Positions 5,952-10,891 of a DNA stretch of 10,891 nucleotides are shown piece by piece. The notes under the pieces are model-generated. The model was not told the origin of the DNA, did not search any database, and saw nothing but the letters and a program-made list of their open reading frames with translations. This DNA comes from an uncultured Lachnospiraceae bacterium (GTDB taxonomy: Bacteria > Bacillota > Clostridia > Lachnospirales > Lachnospiraceae): the NCBI GenBank assembly GCA_910584115.1, contig CAJTYN010000100.1, positions 1 through 10,891 on the forward strand. Direction: 5' to 3'. Numbering within the stretch: the first letter of the stretch is position 1; the number at the start of each line of letters is the position of its first letter. A program made the translations under genes and the position numbers.

Positions 5952-7067
5952 TTAACTCGCGATGCCCTGGGGCCTCTTTCCTATCCGCGCTGTGCGCCCG
6001 TATCTCCTCGCGGCATAGATGTACGCGTCGATGTTCTCTCTGGGCGTCCCGATCGGGACCTGGCACCCGGTCATGAGCATATAGCCGGACGGGCTGTCGC
6101 TCCCTTTCATGATCGCTGTCCTCACCGCCTCGATCACCATGTCGATCGTCCCCAGCCGCATGACATCCACCGGCGACACATTGCCGGAGAGGAATACCTT
6201 TTCCCCCATCACGTCCTTGGCCTCTTCCAGGTCCTCGCAGTCATCCAAGCTGAAGTTGTCGATCCCGATCTCCATCAGATCTGGCCAGATGCCCTTTGTA
6301 TGGCCGCATATATGCACCGATGGGGAACTGCCTGTGATCTTCTCTATCCCGTCCACCAGTTTTTTCATATAAGGTTTTGAAAACTGCAAGAAATCGCCCC
6401 GACCGAGGATGTCTGTGGTGGTGACCGGATCCGCGATCCCCACCGTCCGGCATCCGGTCCTGCGGCAGAACGCCTCGACCCATTTCAGGGAACATCCGAC
6501 GGCACAGGAGAGGAGCCGATGGACCTCATCCGGCCTTCTGCGCATATCACGCAGGAGGAGTTCGATCGGCCGCATGGCGGCCGCTGTGGAAAAAGGCCCC
6601 GCCACGTCCGTGGAGATCCCCATATCCGGAAACAGCTCCATGAGTCTCTCCCCCTCTTCGATCTTCCCGCACAACAGCGCATTCTTTTCCACCTCGGATG
6701 TCTCCAGCGCATCTAATGCCCCGTAGTCCATCACCAGGTATTCTTTCACATAGTCCACGGCGTTCTCCGGGTACGCCAGCACGGAGCCTGCCGCTTCCGC
6801 TATCCCCCGCAGCCCCATCGGGACTGAGAGGCCGCTGATCTTGTACTCCTCTTTTTTCCTGCGTATCATCTCACACCGCACATCAAAGGAACGGTGGACC
6901 TGCCCTTTCGTATACCCCCATATATGCGCCAGCGCGTCCTCCGGCGCCAGCAGCCCGTAGGGCAGACAGTCTGTCTCCTCGCCCCGCAGATATGCCGCCA
7001 GACGTTCCCCGGGCTCCATCTCTTCTCTCTGGCCCGCCAGTTCTCTATATAGTCTCTCTTTATCCAT
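5952..7067 (-). CDS. Uroporphyrinogen decarboxylase-fold protein, MtaA/CmuA-type corrinoid/thiol methyltransferase family
   Basis: The 371-residue product belongs to the URO-D superfamily of TIM-barrel proteins. It lacks the HemE N-terminal motif (RQAGR-like), so it is not heme-pathway decarboxylase. The start GERLAAYLRGEETDCLPYG (20-38) resembles the opening of MtaA-like proteins. The sequence VHICGHTKG (251-259) gives His252-x-Cys254, and MTGCQVPIGTPRENIDAY (332-349) supplies Cys335. Together these form the H-x-C-x(n)-C zinc site that activates the acceptor thiol in methylcobamide:thiol methyltransferases. The acceptor and methyl donor cannot be read from sequence, and no corrinoid protein is encoded here. 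ATG at 7067 is preceded by AGGAGAGG with good spacing; an in-frame ATG at 7115 lies upstream but overlaps metI. It follows metI by 23 bases and is the last gene of the transporter unit. Confidence 0.85.
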   Translation of the reverse strand: MDKERLYRELAGQREEMEPGERLAAYLRGEETDCLPYGLLAPEDALAHIWGYTKGQVHRSFDVRCEMIRRKKEEYKISGLSVPMGLRGIAEAAGSVLAYPENAVDYVKEYLVMDYGALDALETSEVEKNALLCGKIEEGERLMELFPDMGISTDVAGPFSTAAAMRPIELLLRDMRRRPDEVHRLLSCAVGCSLKWVEAFCRRTGCRTVGIADPVTTTDILGRGDFLQFSKPYMKKLVDGIEKITGSSPSVHICGHTKGIWPDLMEIGIDNFSLDDCEDLEEAKDVMGEKVFLSGNVSPVDVMRLGTIDMVIEAVRTAIMKGSDSPSGYMLMTGCQVPIGTPRENIDAYIYAARRYGRTARIGKRPQGIAS

Positions 7068-7090
7068 TTCCCTCTCCTGACAGATCATTC

Positions 7091-7762
7091 CTATTTCATC
7101 TTGCGGTAGACCCATTTTCCTGCTGTCTCGATGATCTGGACGAATACGATCAGGATCCCCGCCGTGAGGACCATGACCACCTCATTGAACTTCTGATACC
7201 CATATGTGATCGCCACCGACCCTATGCCGCCCGCCCCCATCGCGCCCGCCATGGCGGTGGAGCCGAGGATCGCCACCATCGCCAGGATGACTCCCGATAT
7301 GATGGATGGCAGCGCCTCCGAGAACATCACCCGAAAGACCACCTGTGCCTCCGATATGCCGAAGGAGCGCATGGCCTCGATCAGCCCTCTGTCCACTTCC
7401 TGCATGGCGTTCACGATCAGTTTCGCTATGAATGCCGTCGCCGATACGATGAGCGGCACCACCGCCGCGCGCACGCCTATGGACGTACCCGCGATGATCT
7501 TTGTAAAAGGGAGCAGGAAGATCATCAGGATCAGGAACGGGAACGACCGGATCACATTCACGATGAAATTGAATATCCCGTTGATAAAACGGTTCGGACG
7601 GATGCCGTCTTTGTCCGTCACCAGCAGGACCACCGCCACCAAGAACCCGAAAGCCGTGCCCAATATCGTGGTGATGATCACCATCTGGATCGTCGCCGTA
7701 AATGCCGGGGCGAGGATCCGCTCCCAAAAATTCATCTGATATTCTGTCAAAAATCTCGACAT
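7091..7762 (-). CDS. metI: ABC transporter permease, MetI type (methionine/related substrate import)
   Basis: The 223-residue membrane protein is the permease of a MetNIQ-type importer. Hydrophobic segments are visible at about 22-47, 63-85, 98-117, 152-175 and 192-214, the five expected for MetI. The EAA coupling loop that docks into the ATPase is EAMRSFGISEAQVVFRVMF (129-147). The GAGGIG stretch near 177-181 is also typical. ATG at 7762 overlaps the 3' end of metN by 16 bases and has a GGGAGGG ribosome binding site. A second in-frame ATG at 7735 (residue 10) is a weaker alternative. The substrate cannot be decided from the permease alone. Confidence 0.93.
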   Translation of the reverse strand: MSRFLTEYQMNFWERILAPAFTATIQMVIITTILGTAFGFLVAVVLLVTDKDGIRPNRFINGIFNFIVNVIRSFPFLILMIFLLPFTKIIAGTSIGVRAAVVPLIVSATAFIAKLIVNAMQEVDRGLIEAMRSFGISEAQVVFRVMFSEALPSIISGVILAMVAILGSTAMAGAMGAGGIGSVAITYGYQKFNEVVMVLTAGILIVFVQIIETAGKWVYRKMK

Positions 7763-8745
7763 GACGTTCCCTCCCCGCTCTCTGTCCGGTAATATCTCCA
7801 GATGATGCCGCTTCGATCCAGGTAGTCTCCCACCTTTTCCATATGCTCCTTCGCACAGTCCAGGATCAGATACCCCAGATACTCATCCCTGTAACGGTCC
7901 ATCTCACTGTTGACGATCGTAAAGTCGATATCCAGAGTCCTGGACATCCGGCTTAAGATCCCTTTCGACCCATCCTGGTCGGAGAGCATGACCTGTATAT
8001 ACGTTTTGCCCTCTTCTGCGCGGAACTGCTCTTCACCTAAAAATGTCTTCAATTCTTCCGGCTGGTCCATAAAGAGCTCGTCCACCGGCCCCGACACCAC
8101 CAGCTCCCCGGACTCTAATAATGTCACCTTCTCACACACATCCTTTATGACGGACATCTGATGGGTCACCACGATGATCGTGATGCCCAGCTTCTCATTG
8201 ATATCCCGGAGGAGCCGCAGGATCGCGCGCGTCGTCACGGGATCCAGCGCCGATGTGGCCTCATCGCTCAATAGGATCTTCGGCTCCATCGTCAGGGCCC
8301 GTGCGATGGCCACCCTCTGCTGCTGCCCGCCGGAGAGCTGTCCCGGCTTCTGGTCCAGTTTCTCTGAGATCCCGACCAGCTCGGCCAGCTCCTTTACCCG
8401 TGTGTCGACCGCAGCCCGGCTGTATCCCCAGCAGCGCATGGGGAACGCGATATTTTCATACACGGTCTTGCGCGTCAACATGGGAAAATGCTGGAAGATC
8501 ATGGATACGCCCTTGCGGAATGTCCGCAGCTCCTTCCGGCTCAGATCTTTGATCTCTACGCCGTCGATCTTCAGGCTCCCTGCGGAATACTGTTCCAGCC
8601 CGTTGATGCACCGCAGGAGCGTGGATTTCCCCGCACCGCTCTTCCCCACCAGCCCGTAGATCTCCCCGTCACCGATCGTCAAGTCGATGTTATTGAGCAC
8701 TTTCAGCTCCCCAAATGATTTCTGTAACCCTTTGATCTCGATCAT
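7747..8745 (-). CDS. metN: ABC transporter ATP-binding protein, MetN type with C-terminal NIL domain
   Basis: The 332-residue ATPase powers the importer. Walker A is GKSGAGKS (34-41), the Q-loop glutamine is Q85 in IFQHF, the signature is LSGGQQQR (137-144), Walker B is ILLSDE (157-162) and the switch histidine is H195. A C-terminal NIL (ACT-like) domain occupies about 240-320. In E. coli MetN this domain binds methionine and shuts the transporter when the cell is replete, so its presence predicts similar feedback here. The gene starts six bases after the metQ stop. No strong ribosome binding site is visible (only GAGGCGG about 17 bases upstream), so translation is probably coupled to metQ. 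Confidence 0.95.
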   Translation of the reverse strand: MIEIKGLQKSFGELKVLNNIDLTIGDGEIYGLVGKSGAGKSTLLRCINGLEQYSAGSLKIDGVEIKDLSRKELRTFRKGVSMIFQHFPMLTRKTVYENIAFPMRCWGYSRAAVDTRVKELAELVGISEKLDQKPGQLSGGQQQRVAIARALTMEPKILLSDEATSALDPVTTRAILRLLRDINEKLGITIIVVTHQMSVIKDVCEKVTLLESGELVVSGPVDELFMDQPEELKTFLGEEQFRAEEGKTYIQVMLSDQDGSKGILSRMSRTLDIDFTIVNSEMDRYRDEYLGYLILDCAKEHMEKVGDYLDRSGIIWRYYRTESGEGTSCRDF

Positions 8746-8751
8746 CTTATT

Positions 8752-9630
8752 CTAAAAGACCGCCTCAAAACCCGTCTCGGGTTTCACGTATTCTTTCGCC
8801 TTATCTGACGTGTATGCCTCCATGATGTCTTTCGCCCATTGTGTGTCCGCGTTCTCGGGCATGACGCACATCCCCAGAGCGAGGGAATCGTCCGTAAATG
8901 ACTGCAGCAGGTTTTCCGTGGGATCCACGTCAAAGGACGCCATCGTATTCGACGTGCCGATCACCAGCGCGTAATCATCCATGTTCGTGTATTTGATGTG
9001 ATCCGCCTGGACAAATTCATACTCGTATGGATTTTCCACGATATCCGCGATGTCATACTGATCCTTTTCCTCGTCTGTCAGCTTGATGATCCCGGCCTCC
9101 TGGAGACGCCGCAGGTCCTGGTCGATGTTCGATGCGTCTTCCGCGACTCCCACGATCCCGCCTTTCGGGAGATCCTTGATGGAATCCGTCTTGACAGAAT
9201 AGATCCCCGCCCAGAAGTTCCAGAGCTTCGGCTCCAGCATCTCTATGTCCGTCCCCTTCTCGTCATTGTATGTATCGAGGAAAGGCTCATGCTGATAGAA
9301 ATTCGCATCCAGGGATCCCTCGACCAGCGCTTCGTTGGGAAGGAAATAATCGTCAAAGACTTTCAGCTCTACTTCATATCCCATGTCTTCCAGCACTTCC
9401 ACTCCCGACTCCGCCAGCTCGACAGACACCGACGACGTGCCGATGACCAGCTTGTCCTTTTTCTCCTGGCCATCCTGCCCTTCATCCGTACTCTCCGCGG
9501 ATGTCTCCTCTGCTGTGTCTTCCTGCGCCGGCGCACTTTCTTCTTTTCCTCCGCATCCTGTGAGCAGCGCGGCCGTCATCAGCCCGCATAAACATACGCT
9601 CAGCACTCTCGTCCTCAATCTCATTTCCAT
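8752..9630 (-). CDS. metQ: MetQ-like (NlpA family) substrate-binding lipoprotein
   Basis: The product is a 292-residue lipoprotein that captures substrate for the permease. A basic hydrophobic signal peptide ends in the lipobox LLTGC with lipidated Cys26, followed by an acidic Ser/Thr/Glu/Gln-rich linker to about residue 59. NlpA-family blocks follow: KVFDDYFLPNEALVEGSLDA (90-109), NFYQHEPFLD (110-119), AGIYSVKTDSIKDLP (141-155) and LQEAGIIKLTDEEKD (176-190). Two positions depart from canonical MetQ: the N-terminal motif reads GTSSVSVELAESG, and the usual INTNYA-like motif reads IGTSNTM (224-230), so the ligand may not be methionine. AGGAGG at 9635-9640 is four bases from ATG 9630 and ten from an in-frame ATG at 9624, which could be the true start. 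Confidence 0.88.
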   Translation of the reverse strand: MEMRLRTRVLSVCLCGLMTAALLTGCGGKEESAPAQEDTAEETSAESTDEGQDGQEKKDKLVIGTSSVSVELAESGVEVLEDMGYEVELKVFDDYFLPNEALVEGSLDANFYQHEPFLDTYNDEKGTDIEMLEPKLWNFWAGIYSVKTDSIKDLPKGGIVGVAEDASNIDQDLRRLQEAGIIKLTDEEKDQYDIADIVENPYEYEFVQADHIKYTNMDDYALVIGTSNTMASFDVDPTENLLQSFTDDSLALGMCVMPENADTQWAKDIMEAYTSDKAKEYVKPETGFEAVF

Positions 9631-9661
9631 AAAACCTCCTGATAGTGTTATTAATATACAT

Positions 9662-9690
9662 AATATATCATATATCTGCCTTTATGAAAA
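9662..9690 (-). promoter_or_regulatory. Possible promoter of the metQ-metN-metI-methyltransferase unit
   Basis: On the minus strand a TATATT -10 box (9667-9662) lies 17 bases from a TTTTCA -35-like box (9690-9685). The -35 matches only four of six consensus bases and the area is A/T-rich with overlapping alternatives, so the exact box is uncertain. If real, the leader is only about 25 bases, too short for a riboswitch. Confidence 0.35.
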
Positions 9691-9831
9691 CATCTTTTAT
9701 CCGCGGATCCCACGATCCGGAAACGGCGTTTCTTTTTTGCACGGCTGGGGATAGCGTCCGTCCGGGAACAATTGCTGTTTTTGTCTATTATCACCATATG
9801 ATCGGTGAAAAGATCATGCATTTCGCCAAGG
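9691..9831. other. Noncoding spacer downstream of the MATE remnant
   Basis: I see no gene here on either strand. It holds two small inverted repeats: CGGATC/GATCCG (9704-9709 and 9714-9719), and GAAAC/GTTTC (9720-9732) followed on the plus strand by six T. The second looks like a weak terminator in the plus direction, but no plus-strand gene leads into it. A TCACC/GGTGA hairpin lies near 9790-9808. No SAM-I riboswitch core, T-box sequence or other leader motif is recognisable. Confidence 0.4.
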
Positions 9832-10055
9832 TCATGTCTCCCTTTCTTTCATCGGTCTTATGATCCTCCTGTTTTCCCTGCCCAATAACAAGACTGCCGC
9901 CGCAAACGCTGCGAGCTCCACCATGGGGAACGCCCACCATATCATGGACCCTGCTTTTCCAGACTTGAGATCAGCCATGCCAGCGGCAGCACGACGACAC
10001 AGAGCCTGATGAGCGAGACGATCAGGGAGTCCAGCGCGATCGTACCAGCCAGCAT
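9832..10055 (-). pseudogene. C-terminal remnant of a MATE family efflux transporter, frameshifted
   Basis: The minus strand from about 10055 reads MLAGTIALDSLIVSLIRLCV, then VVLPLAWLISSLE before stopping. From about 9960 the next frame continues GSMIWWAFPMVELAAF and ends GRENRRIIRPMKERET with a TGA at 9832-9834. Restoring one G near 9956-9962 makes a continuous SSLGKAGSMIWWAFP, which fits the last transmembrane helices and tail of MATE drug/sodium antiporters (from memory of family members with S-L-I-R-L-x-V-V-x-L-P and I-W-W-A-F-P). The remaining roughly 370-400 residues are absent from the window. The sequence directly upstream is a terminator, so this is a deletion remnant and not a functional gene. 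Confidence 0.72.
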
Positions 10056-10091
10056 GATCACCTCAACATAAAGGATCCCATTTTTGTCAAC

Positions 10092-10128
10092 AAAAAAGCG
10101 CAGACCCATCATCTGGATTTACGCTTTT
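10092..10128 (-). terminator. Rho-independent terminator overlapping a stop codon
   Basis: In the minus-strand transcript AAAAGCG (10128-10122) pairs with CGCUUUU (10100-10094), with an inner CAGA/UCUG stem (10115-10112 with 10104-10101) and a run of six U at 10097-10092. The TAA stop of the upstream gene remnant (10121-10119) lies inside the hairpin. It would isolate the DNA to the left from transcription entering from the collagen-like gene side. Confidence 0.65.
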
Positions 10129-10266
10129 CGCCACTCGACGATATTATCATAAACGATCTTCACCGCTTTGTCATACCAGATCTTCCGGCCTTGCGGCCCA
10201 AGGGTGCATCTCAGGCACAAGGCTTCCGTGGATGGACAAGACCAGCCCCTTGAACAGCTTATATCA
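10119..10266 (-). pseudogene. 3' remnant of an unidentified gene, frameshifted
   Basis: The terminal frame reads YDKAVKIVYDNIVEWRKA and stops at 10119-10121 inside a terminator, as a real gene end would. Upstream of about 10175 the plausible coding frame changes: KLFKGLVLSIHGSLVPEMHP then WAARPEDLV, ending in a TGA at 10171-10173. Joining the two gives a coherent soluble C-terminus of about 47 residues. Further upstream (past 10266) a TGA interrupts the same frame. I do not recognise the family. An oxidoreductase or hydrolase C-terminus would fit, but nothing diagnostic is visible. It lies between the collagen-like gene and the MATE remnant and is probably decayed. Confidence 0.4.
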
Positions 10267-10304
10267 CATATCTACGAAGCACCGTACAGGGCACTGCGTG
10301 GATA

Positions 10305-10891
10305 TCAGATCTCATCACCTGCACCGATCCTCTGTAACAGGATGGACGCATGACTGACCGCCTGATGATCTATTCCCGTCCCTGCCAGATGATCAACGGT
10401 AGCGGATTTATTGCGCAGCGTCACAGTGGATCCAGCGGCGATCGAGGTAATGAACATTCCCGTCAATTCAAGGCGTTCCGTGCCCGCAAGGCCATTTACA
10501 TATTCCCCGAAAAACGATAGCGGATCTTCCAGGTCATTGATGGCTACGGCATACGCAATATTCAGCGATCCGTTGGCCGGTCGGACCAAAACAGCATAAT
10601 CTATCCGGTAAACTCCTCCTGTATTGACTATGATCTCCGCTGTATTCGGGGTAAACGAAAAATCGCCGGACTGATATGCGAGTAAAAATCTGACATCCCC
10701 TTCTGGATGCACGTCCTGAAACCCGCCCTGCATGACCGCATTAAAATATGCCGGCCGCACCCCTGGGCCTGCCGGACCTTGAGGACCGGGCACTCCCTGC
10801 GGACCTTCTTCTCCGCGCGGGCCCGCAGGGCCTTGGGGACCGGGCACTCCCTGCGGACCTTCTTCTCCGCGCGGGCCCGCAGGGCCTTGGG
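10305..10891 (-). CDS. Collagen-like protein with BclA-type C-terminal domain (5' end outside window)
   Basis: The frame is open to the right edge, so only the last 194 residues are present. The first 43 or so are strict Gly-X-Y repeats with the 18-residue unit GPAGPRGEEGPQGVPGPQ, which should form a collagen triple helix. The remaining about 150 residues (from VRPAYFNAVMQGG) form a beta-rich domain with VNTGGVYRIDYAVLVRPANG, TLRNKSATVDHLAG and a final ASILLQRIG. This resembles the trimeric TNF-like C-terminal domain of BclA, the collagen-like glycoprotein of the exosporium of Bacillus and Clostridioides spores. A spore-surface or cell-surface filament role is therefore inferred. An apparent GTG start at 10847 is merely a valine codon inside the repeats. 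Confidence 0.85.
   Translation of the reverse strand, partial: QGPAGPRGEEGPQGVPGPQGPAGPRGEEGPQGVPGPQGPAGPGVRPAYFNAVMQGGFQDVHPEGDVRFLLAYQSGDFSFTPNTAEIIVNTGGVYRIDYAVLVRPANGSLNIAYAVAINDLEDPLSFFGEYVNGLAGTERLELTGMFITSIAAGSTVTLRNKSATVDHLAGTGIDHQAVSHASILLQRIGAGDEI
10782..10889 (-). repeat. Two tandem 54-bp repeats encoding an 18-residue collagen unit
   Basis: The units 10889-10836 and 10835-10782 are identical except for the last base (CCC versus CCT). A diverged partial third unit (CAAGGTCCGGCAGGCCCAGG) follows on the left. The array continues beyond the right edge. Near-identity at wobble positions points to recent duplication or gene conversion and predicts length variation between strains. Confidence 0.93.

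Noticed and set aside
6992..7792. Long plus-strand open frame (266 codons) opposite the permease and methyltransferase genes
   Set aside because: It lies antisense to two recognisable genes, its product is rich in His, Asp and Arg with no domain, and it reflects codon bias of the minus-strand genes.
8998..9591. Plus-strand open frame of 197 codons opposite metQ
   Set aside because: Antisense to a clear lipoprotein gene, no ribosome binding site of note, and no recognisable protein features.
9720..9738. Hairpin plus six T on the plus strand, resembling a terminator
   Set aside because: The stem is only five or six pairs, and no plus-strand gene leads into it.
10063..10093. TTGACA on the minus strand as a promoter near the MATE remnant
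   Set aside because: No -10 box is present at 16-18 bases, and the TTGACA directly follows the terminator U run. The downstream coding sequence is broken.
1..10891. tRNA genes, rRNA genes, CRISPR arrays, insertion sequences or phage genes
   Set aside because: I found no cloverleaf, no array of spaced direct repeats, and no transposase or integrase in reading both strands. The only direct repeats are the in-frame collagen units.

Overview
The window looks like chromosomal DNA from an anaerobic Firmicute, most likely a member of the Lachnospiraceae (Clostridium cluster XIVa). I infer this from the ribosomal protein sequences (for example the L29 and S17 N-termini), strong AGGAGG ribosome binding sites, moderate GC content and a BclA-type collagen-like protein. 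No database search was possible, so the genus is left open. Every supported gene lies on the minus strand, so transcription runs from high to low coordinates.

Positions 1-5575 hold the first twelve genes of the S10-spc ribosomal protein operon in canonical order: rpsJ, rplC, rplD, rplW, rplB, rpsS, rplV, rpsC, rplP, rpmC, rpsQ, rplN. The ribosome binding site of the next gene (expected rplX) is at the left edge. All twelve are intact and tightly packed with short gaps, and at least two pairs overlap. A near-consensus promoter (TTGAAA, 17 bp, TATAAT; 5896-5924) drives the operon through a leader of about 315 nt. That leader can fold into a domain closed by a long-range two-part helix.

Positions 5952-9630 hold a compact four-gene unit: a MetQ-like lipoprotein, a MetN-type ATPase, a MetI-type permease, and a uroporphyrinogen-decarboxylase-fold protein carrying the His-x-Cys...Cys zinc motif of corrinoid/thiol methyltransferases (MtaA/CmuA group). 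The transporter resembles methionine importers. The binding protein departs from typical MetQ in its ligand-binding motifs, and no SAM riboswitch or T-box fits in front of it. The linked methyltransferase-like gene suggests import and demethylation of a methylated compound, which is inference. No terminator separates this unit from the S10 promoter.

Positions 9631-10304 are decayed DNA: the frameshifted C-terminal end of a MATE efflux transporter, preceded in transcription order by a terminator and the frameshifted end of an unidentified gene.

Positions 10305-10891 hold the 3' part of a collagen-like gene: Gly-X-Y repeats encoded by nearly identical 54-bp units, followed by a BclA-like C-terminal beta domain. 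Its 5' end lies outside the window.
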